Assembly (NCBI RefSeq): GCF_008386585.1
Contig: NZ_VUOB01000002.1
Location: 111,058-175,057, forward strand
Length of the DNA: 64,000 nt
Source: Solihabitans fulvus
GTDB taxonomy: Bacteria; Actinomycetota; Actinomycetes; Mycobacteriales; Pseudonocardiaceae
Direction: 5' to 3'
Shown here: positions 16,752 to 27,100 of the stretch, one piece after another
Layout of the letters: each line of letters opens with the position of its first letter
Numbering within the stretch: position 1 is the stretch's first letter
Notes under the pieces: generated by a model
The model's database searches: none
The model's input: the letters and a program-made list of their open reading frames with translations, nothing else
Told to the model about the DNA's origin: nothing
Translations under genes and position numbers: made by a program

Positions 16752-17216
16752 ATGGAGCTGATCCTGCGGGAGATCACCGATGGCAACCGCGACGCGATCC
16801 TGGCGCTGCGGGTGGCGCCAGGGCAGGAGCGGTTCGTGGGGTCGGTGCGGCGCGCGTTGGCGGACGCCGAGGAGTACCCACAGGCCAACCCGTGGTGCCG
16901 GGCGCTGTGTGTCGGGAACGGTCCGGTCGGGTTCGTGATGGTGAGCTGGAACGTTCGGCCGGAGCCGCCGAACCTGATCGGGCCGTGGTTCCTGTGGAAG
17001 CTCATCATCGACGAGCGGCGCCAGGGCCGCGGCTACGGCGCCGAGGCCGTGCGCCAGGTGGCCGCGCTCGTCCGGGCCGAGGGCGCCACGGAGTTGCTGA
17101 CGAGCTACCTGCCGGAGGACGGTGGTCCGGCCGGGTTCTACCGGCGGCTCGGGTTCGTGCCGACCGGAGAGTTCGACGGGAACGGCGAGCCCATCGTGCG
17201 CCTCGCGCTGTCGTAG
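16752..17216 (+). CDS. GNAT N-acetyltransferase (SpeG/diamine type)
   Basis: 154 residues from the ATG at 16752. Shows the GNAT acetyl-CoA motif RRQGRGYGAEAVRQVAALVRAEGA (Q/R-x-x-G-x-G/A) and the C-terminal FYRRLGFVPTGEFDGNGEPIVRL strand typical of spermidine/spermine-like acetyltransferases. It transfers acetyl from acetyl-CoA to an amine; the substrate is unknown. Its 3' end runs into a tandem array of stop-containing repeats. Confidence 0.85.
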   Translation: MELILREITDGNRDAILALRVAPGQERFVGSVRRALADAEEYPQANPWCRALCVGNGPVGFVMVSWNVRPEPPNLIGPWFLWKLIIDERRQGRGYGAEAVRQVAALVRAEGATELLTSYLPEDGGPAGFYRRLGFVPTGEFDGNGEPIVRLALS

Positions 17217-17270
17217 AAGCGCTGTCGTAGAAGCGTTTCCGTAGAGGCGTTGCCGTAGAAGCGTTGCCAC
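17205..17270 (+). repeat. 14-bp tandem repeats carrying TAG at the GNAT 3' end
   Basis: GCGCTGTCGTAGAA, the last codons and stop of the GNAT gene, is repeated exactly once. Two diverged copies follow (GCGTTTCCGTAGAG and GCGTTGCCGTAGAA) and then a partial one. Because the period is 14 bp, the TAG triplets fall in different frames, so every reading frame meets a stop. Confidence 0.88.
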
Positions 17271-17291
17271 CGAAGGAACGTCCGGCCTGTG

Positions 17292-18566
17292 CTAGTCGAC
17301 GCCGACGGCCCGCAGCGTGGCGAGCACCAGTGTCCTGGCGACCTCGACGGTCTCGGCGAGGGAGACCTCCTCCCGTGGCCCGTGGGCGAGACGCACGTCG
17401 CCGGGCCCGAACTGGAGCGTCGGCACGCCCTCGGCGGCGTAGAGCCTGAGGTCACTTCCATAGGGCGCACCGCGTTCGCGTGGCCGGGTCGCGCCGGTGG
17501 CGTCGGCGTAGGCGGTCCCGACCAGGTCCCGCAGCGGATGGCCGGACGGCAGCCTGCCGCTGGCGAACTGGCCGCCGGACCAGGTCACGGTGGCCGGATG
17601 CTCGCGCAGCCACGGATCGTCGGCGCAGGCCTCGGCGACGCACCGCTCCAGCTCGCCGCGCGCCGCGGCGGGGTCCTCGCCGAGCCGGACGCCGAGCCTG
17701 CCCTCGGCGACGAGGGCGTCCGGCACGCTGCTCGCCCAGTCCCCGGCGCGCAGCGTGCCGACCGACAACGCGTAGGGGATGCGGTACTCCGCCATCAACG
17801 GGTCGGCTCCGGTGTTGCGCCGCGCCTCCAACCGGGCCAGCGCGTGATGGATGGGCAGGTACGCGTCGATGGCGCTGACCCCGGCATCGCGGGTGCTGGC
17901 GTGGGTGGCGAGGCCGGGGACGTCGATCCGGAAGGTCAACGCGCCGGCGTTGGCGGTCACCACCGTGCCCCCGGTCGGTTCGGTGATGATGCAGGCGTCG
18001 CCGGTGTGCCCGCGCTGGAGGGTGCCGAACGCGCCGAGCCCGCCGTCCTCCTCGCTGACCACGAAATGGGCCGCGATCCGGCCGCGCAGCCGCACCCCGC
18101 TCGCGCGGATCGCCTCAAGGGCCGCGAGATTCGCCGCCACGCCGGCCTTCATGTCGCAGGCGCCCCTGCCGTGAATGACATCGCCGACCACCCTCGGCAC
18201 GAAGGGATCACCGTGCCACCGCGCGCGGTCGCCGGGCGGCACGACGTCGACGTGGCCCTGGAGGGTCATCGTCGGCCCGTCCGGGTCGCCCGAGGTGGTG
18301 GCCACCAGGCCCCAGGCCTCCTCGCGCGGCGCCTCCGTGCCGGGGAAGCCGGGATGGGCGCGCAGCGCGGGAAGATCCATGGCCCACAGGTCGACGTCAA
18401 GGCCGAGCCGGTCGAGACGGCGGGCGAGCAGGTGTTGCAGCTCCGACTCGGCGGCGCTGCCGGTCACGCTGGGGACCGCCAGCAGCTCCAGCAGGGTGCG
18501 GGCCAGGGCAGCCTCGTCGATCGCGGCGAGGGCGGCGGACTCTGCGGCAGCGAGCGCTGAGGTCAT
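17292..18566 (-). CDS. M20-family metallopeptidase/deacylase (ArgE/DapE-like)
   Basis: 424 residues. Two-zinc ligands follow the M20 order: LQGHVDVVPPG (His, Asp), GRGACDMKAG (bridging Asp), SEEDGGLGAFG (Glu-Glu, catalytic base and ligand), IITEPTGG, and a late His in LAHGPREEVS. The lid/dimer domain starts GALTFRIDVPGLATHAS. These enzymes remove acyl groups from amino acids or cut dipeptides. The substrate here is unknown; it resembles the large actinobacterial ArgE/DapE-like group. A 15-bp duplication (GGCGGAACAGGGAA) lies upstream at 18636-18662. Confidence 0.88.
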   Translation of the reverse strand: MTSALAAAESAALAAIDEAALARTLLELLAVPSVTGSAAESELQHLLARRLDRLGLDVDLWAMDLPALRAHPGFPGTEAPREEAWGLVATTSGDPDGPTMTLQGHVDVVPPGDRARWHGDPFVPRVVGDVIHGRGACDMKAGVAANLAALEAIRASGVRLRGRIAAHFVVSEEDGGLGAFGTLQRGHTGDACIITEPTGGTVVTANAGALTFRIDVPGLATHASTRDAGVSAIDAYLPIHHALARLEARRNTGADPLMAEYRIPYALSVGTLRAGDWASSVPDALVAEGRLGVRLGEDPAAARGELERCVAEACADDPWLREHPATVTWSGGQFASGRLPSGHPLRDLVGTAYADATGATRPRERGAPYGSDLRLYAAEGVPTLQFGPGDVRLAHGPREEVSLAETVEVARTLVLATLRAVGVD

Positions 18567-18666
18567 CGGGTGCTCCCGTCACGGTGACGATCACGACTGT
18601 GCGATCACTGCTGGAACTTACGCGCCAGTTCGCTTGGCGGAACAGGGAATTGGCGGAACAGGGAAC

Positions 18667-18694
18667 GGGGAGGCCGGCAGCAGCCGGCCTCCCC
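18667..18694 (-). terminator. perfect terminator hairpin after the M4 protease
   Basis: GGGGAGGCCGGC-AGCA-GCCGGCCTCCCC: 12-bp perfect GC-rich stem and 4-nt loop, 19 bp beyond the stop of the M4 metalloprotease gene on the minus strand. Confidence 0.85.
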
Positions 18695-18713
18695 GCCTGT
18701 CATGCCAGGATCA

Positions 18714-20993
18714 TCAGCTCAGGGTGACCGCCGCGTCGTCGATGACGAAGGACGTCTGGAGCGAGCTGTCCTCGACACCGGTGAACTTCAGGGCGAGGGT
18801 CTGCCCGGCGAACGACGACACGTCGACCGTCCTGAGCACGTACCCACTGGCCGCGTCGACGTTGGAGTAGCTGGCCAGCGTGGTGGTGCCACTGGTGACG
18901 GTCAGCTTGTCGTACGCGGTGCTGCCCGTCTCTGCCGTGTCGATGTGCAGGTAGTACGTCAGCGTGGCGTGGCAGCCCGCCGGGATGGCCACCGACTGGG
19001 ACAGCGTGTCGGTGTGGCTGCTGCCGTAGCCGTCGAGCCAGGCGTTCCAGGTGCCACCGTGGGCGGGCTGCTGGGAACCGTTCTGGCCGATGACACCGCT
19101 GCTTGCCGTCCACACGGTGTTACCGGACTCGAAACCGGGGTTGCCGAGCTTCTGGCCGCTGCATCCGCCGGTGGTGCCGACGGTCCAGCTGAACGACGCC
19201 GAGCCGGTGTGGCTGGCGCTGTCCTTCGCGGTCACCGTGACGGTGGAGTTGCCGGCGGTGTTCGGGGTGCCCGAGATCGTGCCGGTGGAGGCGTTGATCG
19301 ACAGGCCGGCCGGCAGGCCGGTCGCGGTCCACGTGTAGGGCGCGGTACCGCCACTGGCCGACAGCGGCAGGTTGACGGCGGTGCCGGTGGCGGTGGACTG
19401 GTTGCCAGGGTTGGACACCGTGACGGTGCCGGTCGCGCTGCACGTCGGGTCACCCGACTGAGCCGGCACGCTGACGGCGTCCCACGCGGCCTTCACGGTG
19501 TTGAACTCGGTGCAGCTGCCGGGGAAGAGGTTCTTCGCCGCGGTCAGCGTCCAGGTGCGGTAGGCCAGGTACGAGCTTGCGCTGGTCTTGAGCAGCATCG
19601 CGTTGTAGAAGATCTTCACCGCGTTCTGCACGCCGAGCCCGGTGACCGTGGAGTTGTTGCAGGTCGGGCTGACCGGCTGGCCGTTGGTCGGGTTGGTGCC
19701 CTCGGCAAGCAGGTAGAAGAAGTGGTTGCCCGGTCCTGCGGCGGAGTGCACCTCGGTGCCGGGAATCGAGCTGCTGTAGCAGTTCGGGTCACCCAGCGCC
19801 GACGGGTTGTACATGTTGCGGATCGGGCCGTTGCCGACCAGGTTGATCTGCTCGCCGACGAGGAAGTCCGGCACGTCGTACGGCGCGGGCTCGTTGGCGA
19901 ACCACTCGGTAGAAGCACCGAAGACGTCGGCGACGAACTCCTGCGTGCCGTTGCCGGAGATGCCACCGGGGGTGTGGTCGTCGATGCCGTGGCCGTGCTC
20001 GTGGGCGACGACGTCGATCGCGCCGATCCACTGATTGTTGTTGTTGTGGCCGATCTGGACCTGGGAACCGTCGTAGTAGGCGTTGACGTCGGCGAGGCCG
20101 ACACGGATCGGCCAGCCGCCGCCGTTGCCATCGAAGCTGTTGCGGCCGAGCCACTGCGACAGCATCTTGTTCTCGGTCTGCGCCGCGAACAGCGCGTCGA
20201 CGCAACCGGTCTCACGGCTGGTGGCGTCGCCGTTGCCCCAGTGGTCGCTGGACTTGGTGAACGTGGTGTTGTTCGCCGCGTCCTGGCAGCTGACGTTGCT
20301 GAGGGCAGGGTCCTGCATCGAGTAGGTGCCGCCGGACTGAGTGGTGTCCAGGTGCACCGGGTTCGGGCCGTTCCACGCGCTGGTGCCGTCGCCGTGCAGG
20401 ACGTGTTCCTGCGTGTGCAGCACGGTTCCGGTGGTGGCGTCGACCACGACGTCGAGCTTGCTCGGGCCCTCGGCGTCCTTGCCTACCACGGTGCTCTGCC
20501 AGGCGAGCTTGGGCGTGCCGAGCGCGTAGGTGACCAACTGCGCCGCACTGACACCGTCCACAGCGGACAGCTGCTTGCGGGCGGTGGCCTCGGCCTCGGC
20601 CTTGGTGACCTTGGGGGTGAGCGTCGGCAGGGCGATGGTGCTGTCCTGGGCGACCGAAGTGCCCACGACCTGTCCCGTCGAGTTCGTCGCCACGACGAAG
20701 TCGCCGCCGACGACCGGCAGACCCCTGTAGGTCCTGTCGTACGGGACGTACTTCAGTCCGTTGGTGGACGAGATCGTGGCGTGCTGCTGGAAGGTGTCGT
20801 CCGCGCTGGCGTGCAGCGCGGCGGGCCTGCTTGCCACGAGACTCTGCGCGGCGTTGACGGCCATCGCCTCGGCGCTCTGGGGAGCGGCAGGGGTTGAGGC
20901 GGTGGACGGTTGCGCCTGCGCGACGGTGCTCGTGGCGACGGCTGCGACCAGGATTCCGGCCGCGGCCAAGGAGACGGAGTGTCTCAGCTTCAT
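18714..20993 (-). CDS. secreted M4 (thermolysin-family) metalloprotease with Ig and beta-sandwich tail
   Basis: 759 residues from an ATG behind AGAGGAG. Signal peptide (residues 1-28, AQA), then an FTP/PepSY propeptide ([21 protein letters not shown]). The catalytic domain has the zinc motif HEHGH ([12 protein letters not shown]) and the third ligand Glu in [11 protein letters not shown], and the active-site region continues through [18 protein letters not shown]-terminal are a putative Ig-like domain ([39 protein letters not shown]) and a jelly-roll/P-domain-like module ([32 protein letters not shown]). It is a secreted, self-processed general protease; the tail modules probably bind substrate or surface. 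Confidence 0.93.
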   Translation of the reverse strand: MKLRHSVSLAAAGILVAAVATSTVAQAQPSTASTPAAPQSAEAMAVNAAQSLVASRPAALHASADDTFQQHATISSTNGLKYVPYDRTYRGLPVVGGDFVVATNSTGQVVGTSVAQDSTIALPTLTPKVTKAEAEATARKQLSAVDGVSAAQLVTYALGTPKLAWQSTVVGKDAEGPSKLDVVVDATTGTVLHTQEHVLHGDGTSAWNGPNPVHLDTTQSGGTYSMQDPALSNVSCQDAANNTTFTKSSDHWGNGDATSRETGCVDALFAAQTENKMLSQWLGRNSFDGNGGGWPIRVGLADVNAYYDGSQVQIGHNNNNQWIGAIDVVAHEHGHGIDDHTPGGISGNGTQEFVADVFGASTEWFANEPAPYDVPDFLVGEQINLVGNGPIRNMYNPSALGDPNCYSSSIPGTEVHSAAGPGNHFFYLLAEGTNPTNGQPVSPTCNNSTVTGLGVQNAVKIFYNAMLLKTSASSYLAYRTWTLTAAKNLFPGSCTEFNTVKAAWDAVSVPAQSGDPTCSATGTVTVSNPGNQSTATGTAVNLPLSASGGTAPYTWTATGLPAGLSINASTGTISGTPNTAGNSTVTVTAKDSASHTGSASFSWTVGTTGGCSGQKLGNPGFESGNTVWTASSGVIGQNGSQQPAHGGTWNAWLDGYGSSHTDTLSQSVAIPAGCHATLTYYLHIDTAETGSTAYDKLTVTSGTTTLASYSNVDAASGYVLRTVDVSSFAGQTLALKFTGVEDSSLQTSFVIDDAAVTLS

Positions 20994-21355
20994 GGACAGT
21001 TCTCCTCTGGGCAGGGCGATTCCGGCCCGGGTGGCGGGCCGGTATCGGTAGAGGTGAAGGTGTTGCGAGATCGCGCACCAGGATCCGGCGTCAAGGGGCG
21101 GCAAACAACCGGCAAACGTACCAAGCTTATTAACAGTCGACTATATGTTGTGTTGTGAATATGTCACATACCGTGAGCAACGGCGTGATTCGGGTGAATC
21201 GGTCAGATCTTCCCAGGCTGTGGGAAGCGGACGCCGCCGCTGTGCACATCCCCGCCCACAGCGAAAAATGGCCTCACCGCCCGGATCGCCTAATGCGAGA
21301 TCACCTACTGCGAGATCGCCGCGACCGGCAGCAGACCGACAGCAAAGGCCGGAGC
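20994..21355. other. AT-richer divergent intergenic region
   Basis: This 362-bp gap between the M4 protease and a GNAT gene holds no convincing ORF. Bases 21117-21175 are unusually AT-rich for this genome (CTTATTAACAGTCGACTATA, then TGTGTTGTGAATATGTCACA with TGTG/CACA arms). It is the likely promoter region for the protease on the minus strand. A short direct repeat (TGCGAGATC, 21296 and 21309) precedes the GNAT start. Confidence 0.5.
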
Positions 21356-22063
21356 ATGACCGAACCCTTGTCGCCGCTGGACAATCCCGCCTGGGCCTCG
21401 TTGACCGGTCCGCACGCCCACTTCGCCGAGCGACACGGCCAGCTCAGGCGCTACCCGGTCGACGTCGCGCCGTTCGTCGCGGTGCCGGACCACCCCGACG
21501 AGACCGTGTGGCGCGACATCGCGGCGCTCGCCGGTCCCGGCGCGCAGGTTCCGCTCACCGGCTCCCTGACCAGGAGGACACCGCCGGACGGGTGGGAGGT
21601 GGTCGACCTCGGCGCCGGGGTGCAGCTCGTCGACGACAGTGTCGCGGCCAGGGCGGACGCCGAGGCGGTGCGGCTCGGGCCCGCCGACGTGCCGGAGATC
21701 CTTGCCCTTGTCGACCGAACGAAGCCCGGCCCGTTCCTGCCGCGCACCATCGAACTGGGCACGTATCTGGGGATTCGGCGCGGCGGCGCGCTGGTCGCGG
21801 TCGCCGGGGAGCGACTGCACCCGCCGGGGTGGACCGAGATCAGCGCGGTGTGCACCGACCAGGCGTTCCGGGGGCAGGGGCTGGCCACCCGGCTCGTGCT
21901 GGCGGTGGCGGCCGGCATCAGGTCGAGGGGAGAGACGCCGTTCCTGCACGCCATCGAGACCAACGCCACCGCGATCCGGCTTTACGAGTCGCTGGGATTC
22001 CGGCTGCGCCGCACGGCGACGTTCCGCCTCGCGCGCGTCCCGTCGGTCGAGTCCGCCGCCTGA
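21356..22063 (+). CDS. GNAT acetyltransferase (FR47-like)
   Basis: 235 residues from the ATG at 21356. The GNAT fold is in the C-terminal half: VRLGPADVPEILALVDRTKPGPF, LVAVAGERLHPPGWTEISAVCTDQAFRGQGLATRLV (acetyl-CoA loop Q/R-x-x-G-x-A) and FLHAIETNATAIRLYESLGFRL. The FR47-like subgroup is often annotated as predicted acetyltransferase of unknown substrate. The N-terminal third is variable. Confidence 0.82.
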   Translation: MTEPLSPLDNPAWASLTGPHAHFAERHGQLRRYPVDVAPFVAVPDHPDETVWRDIAALAGPGAQVPLTGSLTRRTPPDGWEVVDLGAGVQLVDDSVAARADAEAVRLGPADVPEILALVDRTKPGPFLPRTIELGTYLGIRRGGALVAVAGERLHPPGWTEISAVCTDQAFRGQGLATRLVLAVAAGIRSRGETPFLHAIETNATAIRLYESLGFRLRRTATFRLARVPSVESAA

Positions 22064-22298
22064 GGTCGAACGGAGCGCGACGAGCGGCGCCGAACAGTCC
22101 ACTGTGGAGGGAGCGGGGTGGGTGGTTCCGGCCGGCCTGGTCGCGTTGGTCGCCGCCGGCTCGCGCTGGAACACGGCGGCGCGGGCACCGGCGTCGGGCA
22201 CACCGGTGTCGGGAACGCGCGGTTCGCTCCGACGGCCCCTGGCGTGCAGACTTGGCTGATGACCATCACGGGACCGGCCGTCGAGAAGGATCGCTGAG

Positions 22299-23183
22299 AT
22301 GCACTCGGTTGGCCTTGTGCTGCACCCCCGGCGCGATTCGGCGCCCGCGGTCGCCGCGGTGCTGGACTGGGCGGCGAACCGCGGCATCGAGATACTCGGC
22401 ATCGCCGACGAGATCGGCAGGCTGGACTGCGCGGCGGTCGGGGTGTTGCCCGCCGAGCTCGGCCGCCGGTCCGACCTGATGGTCAGCCTCGGCGGGGACG
22501 GCACGATGCTGCGCGCGATGCGGCTGGCCGACGGGCAGCGCGCCCCGGTGCTCGGGGTGAACCTCGGCAAGCTCGGCTTCCTGGCCGAGGTCGACGTGCC
22601 CGACCTGCCCGACGCGCTCTCGGCCATCGACGGCCACGAGTTCACCATCGAGCCCCGGCTGGCCGTCGACGCCGTGCTCGGTGGCCAGACCGTCACCGCG
22701 TTCAACGACGTGGCCGTGGTGCGGGTGCCCGGCGACGGCAGCGCGGTGGTCGCCGTGCGCGTCGCGGGCCAGCCGTTCGTCAGCTACTCGGCCGACGCGG
22801 TCATCGTGGCGACCCCGACGGGGTCCACCGCCTACAGCTTCTCCGCGGGCGGGCCGATCACCAGCCCGGCGGTCGAGGCGCTGCTGGTGACGCCCGCCGC
22901 GCCGCACTCCGCCTACAGCCGGGGCGTGGTGCTGTCCGTGCACGACGAGGTGGTGCTGGACATCCTGCCGTCCAGCGGGCGACTGGCCGTCGAGGTGGAC
23001 GGGGAGGTCGCGGGCTACGTCCAGCCGGGAGACCGCATCGAGCTGCGGGGCCGACCGAGCGCCGCGCGCGTGGTCCGCCTCGGCCTGACCACGTTCTACC
23101 AACGCGCCCGCCGCAAGTTGCGGCTCACCGACTCCGCGGAGATTCCCCCGAGTGCGCCGGACGGCGCGGGTGGTTGGACCTGA
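22299..23183 (+). CDS. nadK: NAD kinase
   Basis: 294 residues. NADK/PpnK core: SDLMVSLGGDGTMLRAMRL with the GGDG motif, LGVNLGKLGFLAEV, the NE/D motif as FNDVAVV, TPTGSTAYSFSAGGPI and C-terminal VEVDGEV. It phosphorylates NAD to NADP with ATP or polyphosphate. In most actinobacteria nadK lies beside recN and a TlyA-like gene. Those neighbours are absent, so this may be a second, dispersed copy. A 12-codon ORF (22259-22297) ends 1 bp before it. Confidence 0.93.
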   Translation: MHSVGLVLHPRRDSAPAVAAVLDWAANRGIEILGIADEIGRLDCAAVGVLPAELGRRSDLMVSLGGDGTMLRAMRLADGQRAPVLGVNLGKLGFLAEVDVPDLPDALSAIDGHEFTIEPRLAVDAVLGGQTVTAFNDVAVVRVPGDGSAVVAVRVAGQPFVSYSADAVIVATPTGSTAYSFSAGGPITSPAVEALLVTPAAPHSAYSRGVVLSVHDEVVLDILPSSGRLAVEVDGEVAGYVQPGDRIELRGRPSAARVVRLGLTTFYQRARRKLRLTDSAEIPPSAPDGAGGWT

Positions 23184-23305
23184 CGGTTCCGGCCTGTCGC
23201 ACGGTTTCCGCGTTTGGTGCATGGGGGAGCCGTCAGCCGGTATGTTGATCAGTTGTTGCCGCGCACGGTCAGGGGCAGCACAGGTCGACCAGGAGAACGC
23301 CAAGC

Positions 23306-24106
23306 ATGTGTACCGGCCCCACCCACGCCCTTCAGGGTGCGATCGTCGGCCTCGCCGTCACCGCAGCCGTCCCCACGATCGTCGGCTACACCCCGACCGT
23401 GCCGGCCATCCTGCTCGGCACCGTGCTGACCGCGGGCGGCGCGCTGCTGCCGGACCTGGACATGCCGCGCTCCACCGCGTCGAAGTCCGTCGGGCCGATC
23501 ACGGACGTCATCTCGGACGGCGTGCAGGGGCTGTCCCGAATCACCTTCCGGCTCACGGCCAGCCGCGCCGACCGGGCACACATGAAGGGCACCCACCGCG
23601 GCCTCACCCACACGCTCGTGGCCGCCGCCGCGCTCGGCGCGGGCTTCACCTGGCTGACCGGCCTCGGCCGGATCGCGGCGCTGGCCACCGTGTTCCTGGT
23701 GTCGTTCGTGGCCCTGCGGGGCCTGCCACCGGTCGAGAAGAACTTCACCGACCTGATCACCGCCGCCGCGATCACGGGCGGCGCCTGGTGGGTGCTGACG
23801 ACCCAGCCCGTTCCGGCGTGGTGGATCGGCGGCGCCATCGGCGTCGGCTGCCTCACCCACCAGCTCGGCGACGCCACGACGACGCACGGCGTGCCGTTGT
23901 TGTGGCCGTTGCCGCTGGCCGGGCAGCAGTGGCGGGGCCTTGGCATTCCCCGTTTCATGCGGTTCCACACCGGCGGCCCGTTCGAGAGCCGCGTGCTCCC
24001 TTGGCTGCTCGGTGCCGGCCTCGCCGCGCTGCTGGTCGGCCTCATCCCGGGTGCGTGGGCCGCCTGCGGCCACGTCGTGCAGTCCGCGCTGCACCACAAC
24101 AGCTGA
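23306..24106 (+). CDS. YdjM/DUF457 membrane-bound metal-dependent hydrolase-like protein
   Basis: 266 residues with 5-6 hydrophobic helices. The family motifs are present: GPTHALQGAIVG at the N-terminus, ALLPDLDMP, HRGLTHTLV and LTHQLGDATTTHGVPLLWP. These His/Asp residues are thought to bind metal. The E. coli member YdjM is under LexA control; a LexA-like gene lies 3.6 kb away here. It is convergent with the NACHT-transferase gene, with stops 4 bp apart. AGGAGAA precedes the ATG. Confidence 0.85.
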   Translation: MCTGPTHALQGAIVGLAVTAAVPTIVGYTPTVPAILLGTVLTAGGALLPDLDMPRSTASKSVGPITDVISDGVQGLSRITFRLTASRADRAHMKGTHRGLTHTLVAAAALGAGFTWLTGLGRIAALATVFLVSFVALRGLPPVEKNFTDLITAAAITGGAWWVLTTQPVPAWWIGGAIGVGCLTHQLGDATTTHGVPLLWPLPLAGQQWRGLGIPRFMRFHTGGPFESRVLPWLLGAGLAALLVGLIPGAWAACGHVVQSALHHNS

Positions 24107-24110
24107 GCGG

Positions 24111-27100
24111 TCAGTAGGCGCCCTGGCCCCTGATGACCGCCGTGAACGTCTTCGCGACGATCAGGAGGTCGAGCGCCCACGAGGCTTCCTCCAGGTAGCG
24201 CAGATCCAGCCTGACCGTCTCCTCCCACGGCAGGTCGCTGCGCCCGCTCACCTGCCACAGACCGGTGATGCCCGGCTTGAGCAGCAGCCTGCGCGCCGCC
24301 CGTTGGTCGTAGTGCCCGAGCTCCTCCGGCAGCGGCGGCCGGGGGCCGACGATGGACATGTGACCCGCCAGCACGTTGAACAGCTGCGGCAGCTCGTCGA
24401 CGCTGTATCTGCGGAGGAAACCGCCGACGCGGGTGACCCTGGGATCCCGCCGCATCTTGAACAACAGGCCGGAGCCCTCGTTGCGGTCGGTCAGACGGAT
24501 CGTCAGCTCGTCGGCGTTGACGACCATGGACCGGAACTTGACCAGCGGAAAGATCGTGCCGTGTCGGCCGCAGCGGCGTTGCACGTAGAACGCGGATCCC
24601 CTGGTGTCGACCATGACGGCGACCGCCACGACGAACAGCAGCGGCGCGAGGACCAGCAACAAGACGAACGCCGCGAGCCGGTCGACGACCGGCTTCAGCC
24701 GATGCCACAGGGGAATGACCAGGTCCCTCGGCACGCCCGTCCAGGCGGCGGTGGTGTCCGGCTCGGTCTGGCTGAGTCGGACGTAGCGCAGTGACTCGGC
24801 CGGCGGGGTCGCGCCGAGGGTCCTTGCCTCGTGCAGGACCAGTTGGCGGTACAGAGCGTGCAGATAGTCCTCCAACAGGGACATCGCGATGACGCCGATC
24901 AGCCGCCGGTCGTCCTCCCGGCTGGGATCGAGGCGGCCCTGGATGCCGGCCGGGTCGACGACGGACTCACCGCCAAGGCGCAGGTACAGGACGCGTGCCA
25001 TGGTGGACATCGCCAACACCATGATCCGGACGGTGCCGCGGTCCTGCCGCGGTCCCGGGTCGCGCCGGGACCGATACCTGGTGCGGTCGAAGACGTGCCT
25101 GGCCGTTCTGGCCAGGTCCGCGCCGATCCTGGTGAGCTCCCTGCTGGCGTCCTCCGCGGGATCTCCCGGCACGATCACGCCCGCGTACTCGTTCGCCACC
25201 GCGGCCACGTCGGCGACCGTGCCCATGATCTGCTGGAGGTCGCAGCTGCTCGGCAGCGGCCCGGGCGCGAGCGTCCGAGCGACGAGCGCGGCGTGGCCGA
25301 GGACCGCGCGGTCGAGTCGCCCGCCACCGGGCACCTCGAGGAACGGAGGACTGCCGTCGGCCAACCGGAACAGCTGCGCGGCGTCGTCCTTCGCGATCTT
25401 CGCGAGATCCGCGCGCCACGGCTCGTAGTTCGTCCTGGGATAGGGCACGCGCTGGCGCCGCTCGCTGTAGGTGCGGAACAGGCGAGAGGCGATGGTGTCG
25501 CCGTGCACGTCGAACGCGTCCGTGCTCCAGTACGCCTCCGGCGCGGCCGCCTCGGCGAGGATGTCGTCCAGCTCGCTGGTCGAGGGCAGCCGGAACGTGT
25601 GCTCGGACTCCAGCTCGGCGGTCAGCCACGCGCAGAACGCCCGGGCGTCCTCGTGCCGCATGCCGGCGGCCGGCTCGTCCTCCGCTCCCGCCGGGAAGAC
25701 CGAGTCGACCCAGTGGTCCGGAATCCGGCAGTCGTCGACGGAGTCGAGGAGGTGCTGGTATTCCAACCAGGTGACGGGCGGGCCGGTGTACACGCCACGC
25801 GACACGCGTCGCTCGCGGGCAGCCCTGAGCAACAGGCGCGCCCGCGCCGCGTTGCGCCTGCTCGCCGGGTTCGCCCGCAGATCGGGCGGGTTGAGCCGCT
25901 GCTCGACCACCGACCGCGCCTCCGGCGACAGCTCCCTGGCCTCCTCGACGCACTGCACGGCCAGCGCCAACAGCTCCGCCTCCCGCCCGCCATCGGCGCG
26001 CAGGAACGCGACGACGAGGTCAGTGGCGTCCGCGTTGGCCGCGTACAGCAGCGCGGTCTCGTGCCACCAGTCCTGCTGCACGGCCTCGATCAGCTCGTGC
26101 CCGAGGTTGTTCTCCCTGATGTGCTCCGCCGCGAGGAACTCCTGCAACGTCAGGTGCGCGAACGTCAACAGGTCCCGTTCGCGCTCCAGCAGCAGGCCGC
26201 TGGACTCCTCGACCCTGCGCAGGAAGTCCACCGGGCTGACCCGGACGGTCACCCTGGTCAGCGCGGGCCTGACCAGTTCGGCCGCGTCCGCCGTGGAGAT
26301 GTCCCGGACGCCGAGCCGCATCATCGCGTAGGCGAGTTCCTGGAGGACCATCTTCTTGCGTGCCGCCGGCATGTCCAGGGCGATGCCGCGCGCCTCGTGG
26401 CGCTTGCCGAGGAACACCTCGCAGATCTCCCGGTACAGCTCGGCCCTGCTGCCAGGCAGGGCGTCGCGGTAGTGGTGGACGGTGGCGATCATGGTCAGCA
26501 GCAGGGGGTTCGACGCCAGGTCGTGCAGGGCGCGGGTCTGGTCGAGGCGCGAGGACAGCTCCGCGGCGCCTCTGGCTGCGGCGATGCGGGAGGACGCGTT
26601 GTCGCCGCCATAGGACCGGATCGAGGTGGCGCTGTACCACTGGGTGATGAAGGCGTCGATCTGGTCCGGGCTGAAGGCCTGCACCCTGAGCACGGTGGCG
26701 CCGGTGATCTCGTTGTCCCGATAGCCGAACGGCCGGCTGGTGATCATCAGCAGGTTGTCGGTCTGCGCGCTGGCCTGGGTTTCCAGCCACGAGGCCATGG
26801 CGCGTCTCGTCGCCGGGTCCGCGATCTCGTCCAGCCCGTCCACCAGCAGCAGGAAGCGGCCCCTGCGGAGGTTCTTCTCGACCCACTGCGGAGGCCGTGG
26901 CCGGCCGCCGATGGAGGGCAGCGTCCGCTCGATCAGGTCGACGAGGTCCCTCGGCGTCGAGAAGGTCCAGTCCCGGTGATCACGCAGGTACACGATCACC
27001 GGGATCTTGCGCGGCGCCCTGAGTCTGGCCGCGGTGCGCGCGTTGCTCGCGGTGACGAACGCGATGTGCCTGAGCAGGGTCGTCTTGCCGCGGCCAGGCG

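Noticed and set aside
18702..20897. 731-residue plus-strand open frame opposite the M4 protease
   Set aside because: Antisense artefact; the minus strand has a signal peptide and HEHGH zinc site.
22259..22297. 12-codon ORF ending just before nadK as a possible leader peptide
   Set aside because: No repeated regulatory codons, no attenuator hairpins, and it is short enough to arise by chance.
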